Positions 39,806-47,996 of a DNA stretch of 64,000 nucleotides are shown here, piece by piece; within the stretch, counting starts at the first letter, position 1; each line of letters begins with the position of its first letter. Where the stretch lies: NCBI GenBank assembly GCA_963789355.1, contig CAWBKK010000005.1, forward strand, positions 248,001 to 312,000, in the 5' to 3' direction. The stretch comes from Gaiellasilicea sp963789355 (lineage in GTDB: Bacteria > Actinomycetota > Thermoleophilia > Gaiellales > Gaiellaceae). The translations under genes and the position numbers were made by a program. The notes under the pieces were generated by a model. It was not told the origin of the DNA and ran no database searches. It was given only the letters and a program-made list of their open reading frames with translations.

Positions 39806-40165
39806 ATGTCCATGCCGACGACCGTCGTGATCATCGACGACCACCCCAGCTTTCGCGCCTCCGCGCGCGCCATTCTCCAGGCTGAGGGCTTCGAAGTCGT
39901 CGGTGAGGCGGAGGACGGCGCGTCCGGGATCTCGGCCGCGCTCGCCCTCACACCCGACGTGATCCTCCTCGACGTGCAGCTGCCGGACATGGACGGGTTC
40001 GCCGTCTGCCGGGAGCTCAATTTGAACGGCGGCCCTCCGGCCGTCGTTCTCGTTTCGAGCCGGGACGCGAGCGATTACGGCGCGTTGATCGAGCAGAGCG
40101 GTGCCCGCGGCTTCATCCCGAAGGCTGAGCTGGGCGGGACTGCGCTGGCCGATCTGCTCGGATGA
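39806..40165 (+). CDS. Receiver-only response regulator
   Basis: 119 residues forming a single receiver domain: VVIIDDHPSFRASARAIL (acid pocket DD), phospho-Asp in VILLDVQLPDMDG and the lysine in FIPKAELGG. It resembles the N-terminal half of NarL-type regulators but has no DNA-binding domain. Its stop overlaps the start of the following histidine kinase (ATGA), so it is a partner or a phosphate sink for that kinase. ATGs at 39806 and 39812 are both possible starts. Confidence 0.88.
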   Translation: MSMPTTVVIIDDHPSFRASARAILQAEGFEVVGEAEDGASGISAALALTPDVILLDVQLPDMDGFAVCRELNLNGGPPAVVLVSSRDASDYGALIEQSGARGFIPKAELGGTALADLLG

Positions 40166-43005
40166 GGACGCGCTCACTCGTCCTGGTCGCGGCGGGCGGG
40201 ACGACGCTGGCAGCGATCGGAACCGCCTTCGTCCTGGCCAGCGACCACACGGACAACAAGGCCGCGTTCCTCTCCCTGGCCCTGACCGTCGGGCTCTCGT
40301 TCCTCACCTCCGGCGTGATCGCGCTCTGGCGCCGGCCGGAGAACCGCACCGGCATCCTGCTCGTCCTCGTCTCGTATCTCTGGTTCCTCGGAGCGCTGAC
40401 GCTGTCGGAGAACGACTGGATCTTCACCGTCGGGATCCTCGTCAACAGCCTTGCGCTCGGCGCGTTCGTCCACCTCCTGCTCGCGTACCCGACGGGTCGC
40501 CTGCCGGCGCGTCGCGACGTCCTGCTCGTGATCGGCACCTACGCGCTCGTCTTCGTCGGCAGCGCCGCACAGCTCCTGGTCGACCGGCAGCCCGATCCCG
40601 ACTGCCCCGAGTGCCAGAGCACGATCGCAGTCACGAGCAGCGACACCGCCTACACCATCGTCCGCGGCGTCGTCAGCGCGCTCGCCCTCGTGCTCGTGGT
40701 CGTCGTCCTCGCGATCGTCGTCACCCGCTTCCTCCGCGCGCACGGCGCCCTCCGCAGAGCCTTGGGCCCGGTCCTCGGCACCGGGGCGCTCGTGATGGGG
40801 GTCCTGCTCGTCCAGCTCGTCGTGGACGCGATCGACGAGGGTGCGGCGGCTCCGCTGTATTACGTCTTCCTTGTCGTCTTCGCGCTCGTGCCGGCGGCGT
40901 TCCTCGCGGGCGTGCTCCGGAGCCGGCTCGCCCGGGTCGGCGTCGCCGACCTGCTCGTCGAGCTCGGCCGCGGCACCCCGCTCCGGGACGCGCTCGCTCA
41001 CTCGCTCCGGGACCCCTCGCTCGACCTCGTCTACTGGCTCCCTGAGCGGGAGCAGCTCGTCCTCCCGGACGGGACCGAGTTCCAGGACGACGGCGGCCCG
41101 CGGGTCCGTCACGACGTGGTTCGCAACGGGCAGCTCGTCGGGGTGCTGATCCACGATCCGCTGCTCGCGGACGAGCCCGAGCTCGTCGATGCCGTCGCCG
41201 CAGCGGCGGCGCTCTGGCTCGAGAACGAGCGGCTTCAGGCCGAGGTGCGGGCCCAGTTCGTCTTCCTCGAGACGATCGTGAACACGGCGCCGTCGCTCTT
41301 GATGTCGCTCGATCCCGAAGGCAGAATCGTCAACTTCAACACCGCCTGCGAGCGCGCGAGCGGATTCGACAACGTCGAGGACGTGCGCTTCGAGTACTTC
41401 TGGGACGTCTTCATCGCCCCCGGGGAACGCGACGAGGTGCGCGCCCGCTTTCAGGGCTCGCCCACGCATCCGGCGGCGACGTGGGAGAACACGTTCGTCA
41501 ACCGGCGCGGCGAGGAGATCGTGATCGCGTGGTCGACGGCGCCTCTCCTCGATGAGTCCGGCAACGTCCGCAACATCATCTGCGGCGGGCTCGACGTCAC
41601 CGAGCGCAAGCAGCACGAGCTCGAGCTCGACCGCGAGCGCGACTTCCTCAGCAAGGTGGCGGACATCACCCCGAGCCTGCTCGTGGTGGTCGACGACTCG
41701 GCGAGGGTCGTCGAGGACGCCGTCAACGAGTCCTTCGTCGAGGTGATGGGCTGGTCGGATGAGGAGATGCACGGCCGGAGCTTCGGCGAGCTCTTCCACG
41801 AGGAGGATCGCTACTTCGCGGCGATCGGAATCGCCTCCGCCTTCAACGGGGTCGACCCGCAGCTGCGCCTTTCGCGCTGGGTCACCCGCAAGGGCGAGCA
41901 GCGGATCGTCGAGTGGACCGCGACGCCGATCGTCGACATCAGCGGCCGCGAGCGCGCGCTCGTCTGCGGCGTCGACGTGACCGAGCGCGAGCGCCGCGAG
42001 CACGACCTTCGCTCGAGCGAGGAACGACTGCGGGCGACCATCGAGGCCTCGCCGGTGGCGGTGCTCGAGGTCGATCTGGACGACCGGATCGCACTCTGGA
42101 ACCCGGCCGCCGAGCGCATGTTCGGCTGGTCGTCGGAGGAGATGGTCGGCGGCCCACTCCGGCACATCCCCGCTGAGGAGCGGCAGCGGCTCGCGGAGCT
42201 GATGGCGCGCGTGCGCTCCGGGGAGGTGTACACCGGCGTCGAGGGCAAGAGGCTCTGCAAGGACGGCAGCCTGATCGACGTCGAGATCTCGGCCGCCCCG
42301 ATCCGGGACGCGTCGGAGGCAGTGATCAGCCACCTGGCGCTCTTCGCGGACATCAGCCACCGCAAGCGCCAGGAGGAAGAGCTGCGTGCCTCGCGGGCGC
42401 GCATCGTCAAGGCCGGCGACGAGGCCAGGCGCCGGCTCGAGCGGAATCTCCACGACGGAGCCCAACAGCGGCTCGTCGCCCTCTCGCTCTCGCTCCGCCT
42501 CGCCCAGAGCAAGGTCGGCACCGATCCGCCCGCGGCCGAGGCGGTGCTCGACTCGGCGCGCGCCGAGCTCGCCGCCGCGCTCGACGAGCTCCGCGAGCTC
42601 GCGCGCGGCATCCATCCGGCCGTTCTCACCGACCGCGGTCTCGCGGCCGCGCTCGAGGCGCTGGCCTCGCGGCTCTCGATCCCCGTCGAGATCGAGACGC
42701 CGGAGCTCGAGCTGCCGCAGGCGGTCGAAGCCGCCGCGTACTACGTGATCGCGGAGGCCCTCGCGAACGTGATCAAGTACGCACGCGCCTCGGTCGTGAC
42801 CGTCCGGGTCAGCTCCGACGAGAGCTGCACCCGGGTCGAGGTCGTCGACGACGGCGTCGGCGGCGCCGATCCGTCCGTCGGCTCGGGCCTGCGCGGGCTC
42901 TCCGACCGCGTCGCCGCGCTCGACGGGACGCTCGAGGTCGAGAGCCCGCCCTCCGGCGGCACTCGGATCGTCGCCGAGATCCCCCTGGATCCGGGCACTG
43001 ACTAG
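40162..43005 (+). CDS. Eight-TM multi-PAS histidine kinase of the NarX/LiaS (HisKA_3) type
   Basis: 947 residues. About eight membrane helices fill residues 1-255, then a GAF-like region (~255-365), three PAS domains (~370-495, ~497-615, ~620-735) and the HisKA_3 dimerisation domain with phospho-His in RRLERNLHDGAQQRLVALSLSL, followed by a small HATPase (EALANVIKYARAS, GSGLRGLSDRVAAL). Such kinases phosphorylate NarL/LuxR response regulators. The cyclase-REC-LuxR protein at 43488 and the receiver at 39806 are the obvious partners. Coupled to the receiver gene by a 4-bp overlap. Confidence 0.92.
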   Translation: MRTRSLVLVAAGGTTLAAIGTAFVLASDHTDNKAAFLSLALTVGLSFLTSGVIALWRRPENRTGILLVLVSYLWFLGALTLSENDWIFTVGILVNSLALGAFVHLLLAYPTGRLPARRDVLLVIGTYALVFVGSAAQLLVDRQPDPDCPECQSTIAVTSSDTAYTIVRGVVSALALVLVVVVLAIVVTRFLRAHGALRRALGPVLGTGALVMGVLLVQLVVDAIDEGAAAPLYYVFLVVFALVPAAFLAGVLRSRLARVGVADLLVELGRGTPLRDALAHSLRDPSLDLVYWLPEREQLVLPDGTEFQDDGGPRVRHDVVRNGQLVGVLIHDPLLADEPELVDAVAAAAALWLENERLQAEVRAQFVFLETIVNTAPSLLMSLDPEGRIVNFNTACERASGFDNVEDVRFEYFWDVFIAPGERDEVRARFQGSPTHPAATWENTFVNRRGEEIVIAWSTAPLLDESGNVRNIICGGLDVTERKQHELELDRERDFLSKVADITPSLLVVVDDSARVVEDAVNESFVEVMGWSDEEMHGRSFGELFHEEDRYFAAIGIASAFNGVDPQLRLSRWVTRKGEQRIVEWTATPIVDISGRERALVCGVDVTERERREHDLRSSEERLRATIEASPVAVLEVDLDDRIALWNPAAERMFGWSSEEMVGGPLRHIPAEERQRLAELMARVRSGEVYTGVEGKRLCKDGSLIDVEISAAPIRDASEAVISHLALFADISHRKRQEEELRASRARIVKAGDEARRRLERNLHDGAQQRLVALSLSLRLAQSKVGTDPPAAEAVLDSARAELAAALDELRELARGIHPAVLTDRGLAAALEALASRLSIPVEIETPELELPQAVEAAAYYVIAEALANVIKYARASVVTVRVSSDESCTRVEVVDDGVGGADPSVGSGLRGLSDRVAALDGTLEVESPPSGGTRIVAEIPLDPGTD

Positions 43006-43060
43006 CTGCGCGCGAAGACCCCTGCAGGAGCCCGCTTTCGCGCTCGCCCGATCCCGAGAG

Positions 43061-43076
43061 GTAGGGAAACCCGCAC
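43061..43076. promoter_or_regulatory. Degenerate dyad upstream of the 75-aa protein (copy 2)
   Basis: GTAGGG-AAAC-CCGCAC followed by CTTCGAAGAC. The right arm and downstream stretch match the copies at 39762 and 44706; the left arm has two mismatches. It shares a further GCCGCATCG with copy 3 about 20 bp on. Lies 82 bp before the 75-residue ORF. Confidence 0.4.
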
Positions 43077-43157
43077 CTTCGAAGACCTGCCTGCCGCATC
43101 GGCGCAGCCGCCCTGAGGTGGAAGTGTTGCGCCATGAACGCAACCAAGGAGGAAGTC

Positions 43158-43385
43158 ATGTTCGCCGATCACAGAATCGATCTGGCCCACCGCCGCGGCG
43201 ACGGAATCGACGTCGTCCTCTGGTGGTCGCCCGAAGACGACAGCGTCGCCGTCGAGGTGCTCCACCTCGCGAGCGACTCGTCCTTCGAGCTCTCGATCGA
43301 GCGCTCTCGCGCCCTCGATGCTTTCTACCATCCCTTCGCCTACGCCGCCCGGCGCAGCCCCGAGCTCCTGGACGTCGCCGCGTAG
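43158..43385 (+). CDS. Small soluble protein of unknown function (75 aa)
   Basis: An ATG at 43158 follows AAGGAGG at 43146-43152 with 5-bp spacing. The product (MFADHRIDLAHRRGDGIDVV, then VLWWSPEDDSVAVEVLH) is soluble and slightly acidic with predicted alternating strands and a short C-terminal helix (DAFYHPFAYAARRSP). An in-frame ATG at 43134 is less likely because it lacks a ribosome site. It sits between the sensor kinase and the cyclase-regulator fusion, with a shared dyad upstream, so it may be a target of that system. No family recognised. Confidence 0.7.
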   Translation: MFADHRIDLAHRRGDGIDVVLWWSPEDDSVAVEVLHLASDSSFELSIERSRALDAFYHPFAYAARRSPELLDVAA

Positions 43386-43487
43386 ATCGCTTTCCAGAGC
43401 GCGCTCCCTACTCCCAAGGAGGGCCTGGCGGAAGATCGGCTGGGCCGCTGGGGCGCGATCCCGCCAAACCCTCCTAGACTCCCCTGG

Positions 43488-44684
43488 GTGAGCGCGCTCC
43501 CGACCGGAACGGTCACCTTTCTCTTCGCCGACGTCGAGGGATCGACGCGGCTCGCCCGCGAGCTCGCCGATGCCTGGCAGCCCGTGCTCTCCGACCTCCG
43601 CCGGCTGCTGCGCGAGGCCGTCGGATCCGCAGACGGCCACGAGGTCGACTCGCGCGGCGACGAGCTCTTCGCCGCCTTCGCCGAGGCCGAGACCGCCGCT
43701 GAGGCCGCGGTCGACGCCCAGCGCCGGATCGCCGGCCACCCCTGGCCCGCGCCGGTGCGCGTGCGCATCGGGCTCCACACCGGCACCGCTTCGCTCGGCG
43801 AGGACGGCTACGTCGGGGTCGACGTGCACCGCGCCTTCCGGATCGCGAACGCCGGCCACGGGGGCCAGATCGTCACGTCCGAGGCCACGGCAACCGCGCT
43901 CACCCCGGTCCGCGACCTCCGCGATCTCGGCCTCTGGTCGCTGCCGGAGCTGCCTGAGCCCGAACGGATCTTCCAGCTCGACGAGCCCGGCCTGACCGGC
44001 CAGTTCCCCGCGCTGCGCGCGCGGCCCGGCGCGACGCCGGTGCGCGTCGTGCTCGCCGACGACTCGATCCTCCTCCGTGAAGGCGTCGCCCGGCTGCTCG
44101 ACGACGCGGGCTTCGACGTGGTCGCGCAGTCCGGGAACGCCGAGGATCTGCTCCGGCACGTCGCGATGCACAAGCCCGACGTGGCGGTCGTCGACATCCG
44201 GATGCCGCCGACTCAGACCGACGAGGGGCTTCGCGCGGCCAAGGAGATCCGCGAACGCCATCCCGACACCGGGGTGCTCGTGCTCTCGCAGTACGTCGAG
44301 CCCGGCTATGCGATGGAGCTCCTCTCGGAGAGCGCCGAGAGCGTCGGCTACCTGCTCAAGGATCGCGTCGCCGACATCGACGAGTTCGCCGCAGCCGTGC
44401 GCCGCGTCTCCGAAGGTGGTTCCGCGCTCGACCCCGCCGTCGTCAGCCAGCTCGTGGGCAGGCACCGCCGCGACGATCCGCTCTCGGATCTCTCCCCGCG
44501 CGAGCGCGAGGTGCTCGAGCTGATGGCCGAGGGCCGCTCGAACCAGGCGATCGCGGAACGTCTCTTCGTGACGCTCCGCGCCGTCGAGAAGCACGTCACG
44601 AGCATCTTCGTGAAGCTCCGCCTGACGGCGACGGCCGAGGATCACCGCCGTGTCCTCGCCGTGCTCGCGCTGCTCCGCGGCTAG
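43488..44684 (+). CDS. Class III nucleotide cyclase domain fused to a NarL-type response regulator
   Basis: 398 residues. Residues ~5-175 are a class III adenylate/guanylate cyclase homology domain (GTVTFLFADVEGSTRLARELADAW; HEVDSRGDELFAAFAEA; IGLHTGTA), with the two metal-binding aspartates visible, but the transition-state Asn position reads His (DVHRAFRIANAGHGGQ). Residues ~185-305 are a receiver (VRVVLADDSILLREGVARLL; phospho-Asp in VVDIRMPPTQTDEG; LLKDRV), and ~325-390 a LuxR helix-turn-helix (LSPREREVLELMAEGRSNQAIAERLFVT). It is a DNA-binding regulator that may also make, or bind, a cyclic nucleotide. GTG start at 43488. The likely phosphate donor is the upstream kinase. Confidence 0.9.
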   Translation: MSALPTGTVTFLFADVEGSTRLARELADAWQPVLSDLRRLLREAVGSADGHEVDSRGDELFAAFAEAETAAEAAVDAQRRIAGHPWPAPVRVRIGLHTGTASLGEDGYVGVDVHRAFRIANAGHGGQIVTSEATATALTPVRDLRDLGLWSLPELPEPERIFQLDEPGLTGQFPALRARPGATPVRVVLADDSILLREGVARLLDDAGFDVVAQSGNAEDLLRHVAMHKPDVAVVDIRMPPTQTDEGLRAAKEIRERHPDTGVLVLSQYVEPGYAMELLSESAESVGYLLKDRVADIDEFAAAVRRVSEGGSALDPAVVSQLVGRHRRDDPLSDLSPREREVLELMAEGRSNQAIAERLFVTLRAVEKHVTSIFVKLRLTATAEDHRRVLAVLALLRG

Positions 44685-44705
44685 ACGGCGCCACGCCCCG
44701 GAAAG

Positions 44706-44721
44706 GTGCGGGTAGCCGCAC
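44706..44721. promoter_or_regulatory. Perfect 16-bp dyad upstream of the PAP2 gene (copy 3)
   Basis: GTGCGG-GTAG-CCGCAC: perfect 6-bp arms with a 4-bp spacer, followed by TTCAAGACG and, 20 bp on, GCCGCATCG. It lies 58 bp before the PAP2 start and directly after the cyclase-LuxR gene. The dyad size suits a LuxR/NarL dimer. Confidence 0.5.
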
Positions 44722-44778
44722 TTCAAGACGCTGGCACGCCGCATCGTCCCACGCCCGGTGCGCTGACAGGCTGCGGCC

Positions 44779-45570
44779 ATGTCCTTCGATCGCATCCGCA
44801 GACTTGCCGGCCGGCCCTACCCCGGCCGGATCGAGATCGCAGCGCTGGCCGCCCTCTACGGCGCCTACGAGCTCGTCCGCGGCTTCGGCGGCGAGGACTG
44901 GGCGGCTGCTCGCGCACACACGGCCGACATCGTCGCGCTCGAGCGCCGCCTGAATCTCTTCGTCGAGCGCGACGTCCAGGATGCGGTCAGCTCGGTCGCC
45001 GGCGTCCCGGCGCTCCTCGGCTTCCTCTACGTCCTCCTCCACTTCGCGGGCACCGCCGCCGTCCTCGTCTGGGTGCACAGGCGGCGCCCGCATGCGTTTC
45101 CGTTCCTTCGCTCGACACTGATCGTCAGCACGGCGCTGGCGCTCGTCGGCTACGTCCTCTACCCGGCCGCACCGCCGCGGCTGGCGAACATGGGCTTCGC
45201 CGACACGGTCACGAAGAACACGGGCCTCGACCTGAGCTCCGACCTGCTCGGCAGCTTCTACAACCCGATCGCGGCCGTGCCGAGCCTTCACTTCGGCTAC
45301 GCGCTGATCGTCGGCGTCGCACTCGCGCAGCTCGCCTCGCAGCGGTGGCTCCGCCGCGTCGGTGCCGCGTATCCCGCGCTGATGCTGCTGATCATCGTCG
45401 GCACGGGCAACCACTTCCTCTTCGACGCGGCCGCAGGTGGTCTCGTCGTCGCCGCCGGCTGGTTCGTCGCCTCCCGGCTGCAGGCACCGGCGGTCGAGCC
45501 GGTGCGGCTGCCCGCACCGCCAGAGGCCTGGACGCCGCATTCCGTCCCGGCCCACGCCCGGGCAGCCTGA
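44779..45570 (+). CDS. PAP2-superfamily membrane protein (phosphatase or inositol-phosphoceramide-synthase-like)
   Basis: 263 residues, six membrane helices. PAP2 motifs are present in the order YPAAPPRL (degenerate first motif), VPSLHFGYAL (PSxH) and GTGNHFLFDAAAG (HxxxD). This arrangement matches PAP2_3/AUR1-like enzymes that act on lipid phosphates such as phosphatidylinositol or prenyl phosphates. Lipid-phosphate hydrolysis or headgroup transfer is inferred. It is followed 40 bp later by the MMPL gene, a likely envelope-lipid pair. Confidence 0.83.
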   Translation: MSFDRIRRLAGRPYPGRIEIAALAALYGAYELVRGFGGEDWAAARAHTADIVALERRLNLFVERDVQDAVSSVAGVPALLGFLYVLLHFAGTAAVLVWVHRRRPHAFPFLRSTLIVSTALALVGYVLYPAAPPRLANMGFADTVTKNTGLDLSSDLLGSFYNPIAAVPSLHFGYALIVGVALAQLASQRWLRRVGAAYPALMLLIIVGTGNHFLFDAAAGGLVVAAGWFVASRLQAPAVEPVRLPAPPEAWTPHSVPAHARAA

Positions 45571-45610
45571 GCACACCACCCCACGCAGTAACGAAAGGAC
45601 CCCGAACGCC

Positions 45611-47827
45611 ATGTCACCCCTGAAGCGCAGCAACAACGTCGCCGCCCGAATGGGCCGGTGGAGCGCGAACCACTGGAAGACCGCCGTCTTCGGCTGGCTC
45701 GCCTTCGTCGTTGCGTCCGTCGTCATCGGCGGCGCAGTCGGCACCAAGTACCTCGAGCAGGACGACCTCGCAGTCGGCGAGGCCGCCACCGCAAACAAGA
45801 TCGTCGAGGCGGGCTTCCCGCAGTCGCCCGACGAGCAGAGCGAGATCGTCCTGATCCAGTCCAAGACCCTGACCGCCGACGATCCGGCCTTCAAGGCCGC
45901 GATCGCCGATGTCGTCAAGACCCTGGACGCGTTCCCGAAGGTGCGGAAGCTCGACTCCCCGCTCGAACCGGGCCGCGGCGACCTGATCTCGGACGACCGC
46001 CATGCGGCGATGGTCCAGTTCAGCCCCAAGGGCGACTACGACGAGACGATCGCCTACATCGACACGATCGTCGCCGGCGTCGACAAGACCGCCGCCAAGC
46101 ATCCCGCTCTCGACATCGAGGAGCTCGGCAGCGCCAGCACCGGCAAGGCAGTCGACGAGGCGTTCACCGGCATGCTCAAGACGGCCGGCATGATCGCGCT
46201 GCCGCTGACGCTCGTGATTCTCCTCTTCGTGTTCGGCTCCGCCGTTGCGGCGCTGATCCCGGTCCTGCTCGCGATCACCGCGGTCATGGCCACGACGGCC
46301 CTGATCGCGCTGCCCAGCCAGATCGTCCCGGTCGACGAGCAGATCGCCGAGGTGATCCTCCTGATCGGCCTGGCGGTCGGAATCGACTACTCGCTCTTCT
46401 ACCTCCGCCGCGAGCGTGAGGAGCGGGCCGCAGGACGCAGCGAGCACGCCGCCCTCGAGGCCGCCGCAGCCACCTCAGGCCGCGCCGTCCTCGTCTCGGG
46501 CATCACCGTCTTGATCGCAATGGCCGGCATGTTCCTCTCCGGCGACAAGTCGTTCATGTCCTTCTCGATCGGGACGATGATGGTCGTCGCGGTCGCGATG
46601 ATCGGCTCGCTGACGGTGCTTCCGGCGCTGCTCGGCAGGCTCGGCGACAAGGTCGAGAAGGGCCGCATCCCGTTCGTCCACCGGCTCCGGAGCAAGAACG
46701 GCGAGAGCCGCTTCTGGGGCGCCATCCTCGACCGCGTCCTGCGGCGCCCGGTCGTCTCGGCCATCGCTGCAGGCGCAGTCCTGATCGCGCTCACCGTGCC
46801 GGCGTTCTCGCTGAACACGACCACGACCGGTCTCGACGACATCTCGATCCCCGAGATCGAGCCGATGAAGCGCCTCGACGACGCGTTCCCGGGCGGCAAC
46901 GACCCGGCCGTGGTCGCGATCAAGGCAGACGATGTCCGTGCCCCCGAGGTTCAGGACGCGATCGTCGCCCTGAAGAAGGAGGCGCTCGCGACCGGCCAGC
47001 TGAAGGGCCCGATCGAGGTCGAGGCGAGCCGCGACCACACCGTCGCGACCGTCGACATCACCCTCGCCGGCTCCGGCACCGACGCCAAGTCGCAGGCCGC
47101 GCTCGCAACCCTGCGCGAGGACGTGGTCCCGAACACGATCGGCAAGGTCGCCGGCGTCGAGTATGCCGTCGGTGGCACGACCGCCCTGGACAAGGACTGG
47201 GAAGACAAGATGAAGACGTCGGCACCGCTCGTCTTCGGCTTCGTCCTCCTGTTCGCGTTCCTGATCATGCTCGCCTCGTTCCGCTCCGTGGTCGTGGCGA
47301 TCAAGGCGATCGTCCTCAACCTGCTCTCCGTCGGCGCTGCCTACGGAGTCCTCGTTGCCCTCTTCCAGTGGGGCTGGGGCGAGAGCCTGCTCGACTTCCA
47401 GTCGAACGGCGGCATCACTCCCTGGCTGCCGATGTTCCTGTTCGTGATCCTGTTCGGGCTCTCAATGGACTACCACGTGTTCATCCTGAGCCGTGTCCGT
47501 GAGGCGTATGACCGCGGCCTCTCGAACGAGGAAGCAGTCGCGCACGGGATCAAGAGCACCGCAGGCGTCGTCACCAGCGCGGCCACGGTCATGGTCGGCA
47601 CGTTCCTGGTCTTCGCCGTCCTGCCGGTGATCGACATGAAGGAGATGGGCGTCGGCCTGGCGGCCGCCGTCCTGATCGACGCCACCCTCATCCGCGCGGT
47701 GCTCCTCCCCGCGACGATGAAGCTGCTCGGCGACAAGAACTGGTACCTGCCGACGTGGCTCGGCTGGCTGCCCCGCCTCGAGCACGAGCCGGCCCCCGAG
47801 GCCGCTCCCGCTCCCGCCGCGGCCTAG
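45611..47827 (+). CDS. MMPL/RND-family membrane transporter
   Basis: 738 residues with the RND plan: one helix, a ~150-residue extracellular loop, five helices (IGLAVGIDYSLFYLRRERE at helix 4, GDY-like motif), a second extracellular loop and five more helices (FGLSMDYHVFILSRVREAYD). MMPL proteins move lipids or hydrophobic compounds across the actinobacterial membrane. The ATG at 45611 follows GAAAGGAC. A strong terminator hairpin lies just after the stop. Substrate unknown. Confidence 0.9.
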   Translation: MSPLKRSNNVAARMGRWSANHWKTAVFGWLAFVVASVVIGGAVGTKYLEQDDLAVGEAATANKIVEAGFPQSPDEQSEIVLIQSKTLTADDPAFKAAIADVVKTLDAFPKVRKLDSPLEPGRGDLISDDRHAAMVQFSPKGDYDETIAYIDTIVAGVDKTAAKHPALDIEELGSASTGKAVDEAFTGMLKTAGMIALPLTLVILLFVFGSAVAALIPVLLAITAVMATTALIALPSQIVPVDEQIAEVILLIGLAVGIDYSLFYLRREREERAAGRSEHAALEAAAATSGRAVLVSGITVLIAMAGMFLSGDKSFMSFSIGTMMVVAVAMIGSLTVLPALLGRLGDKVEKGRIPFVHRLRSKNGESRFWGAILDRVLRRPVVSAIAAGAVLIALTVPAFSLNTTTTGLDDISIPEIEPMKRLDDAFPGGNDPAVVAIKADDVRAPEVQDAIVALKKEALATGQLKGPIEVEASRDHTVATVDITLAGSGTDAKSQAALATLREDVVPNTIGKVAGVEYAVGGTTALDKDWEDKMKTSAPLVFGFVLLFAFLIMLASFRSVVVAIKAIVLNLLSVGAAYGVLVALFQWGWGESLLDFQSNGGITPWLPMFLFVILFGLSMDYHVFILSRVREAYDRGLSNEEAVAHGIKSTAGVVTSAATVMVGTFLVFAVLPVIDMKEMGVGLAAAVLIDATLIRAVLLPATMKLLGDKNWYLPTWLGWLPRLEHEPAPEAAPAPAAA

Positions 47828-47846
47828 TTCGTCGCACCGCAACTGC

Positions 47847-47885
47847 GAAGCCCCGCCCCCTGGCAATGGAAGGGGGCGGGGCTTC
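47847..47885 (+). terminator. Strong hairpin after the MMPL gene
   Basis: A perfect 14-bp stem (GAAGCCCCGCCCCC at 47847-47860 and its complement at 47872-47885) with an 11-nt loop, 20 bp after the MMPL stop. It also sits beyond the 3' end of the converging tRNA gene, so it could end transcription from both sides. Confidence 0.75.
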
Positions 47886-47894
47886 ACTCGTTCG

Positions 47895-47970
47895 TGGAGC
47901 CGGAGGAGGGACTCGAACCCACGGCCTACTGATTACAAATCAGTTGCTCTACCAGCTGAGCTACTCCGGC
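47895..47970 (-). tRNA. tRNA-Thr (anticodon TGT)
   Basis: A complete cloverleaf on the minus strand: acceptor GCCGGAG/CTCCGGC, D arm GCTC-AGCTGGTA-GAGC, anticodon stem ACTGA/TCAGT with loop TTTGTAA (anticodon TGT, reads ACA), T loop TTCGAGT and an encoded CCA (47895-47897). The T stem has one T-T mismatch. It lies just downstream of sigH, where many Gram-positive genomes carry tRNA-Thr before rpmG-secE. Confidence 0.95.
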
Positions 47971-47996
47971 CCGGGACGCCGGACATGGTACTCCCG

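Noticed and set aside
47895..47970. tRNA-Thr as an integration site for a mobile element
   Set aside because: No integrase, no duplicated tRNA end and no base-composition change were seen in the flanking genes.
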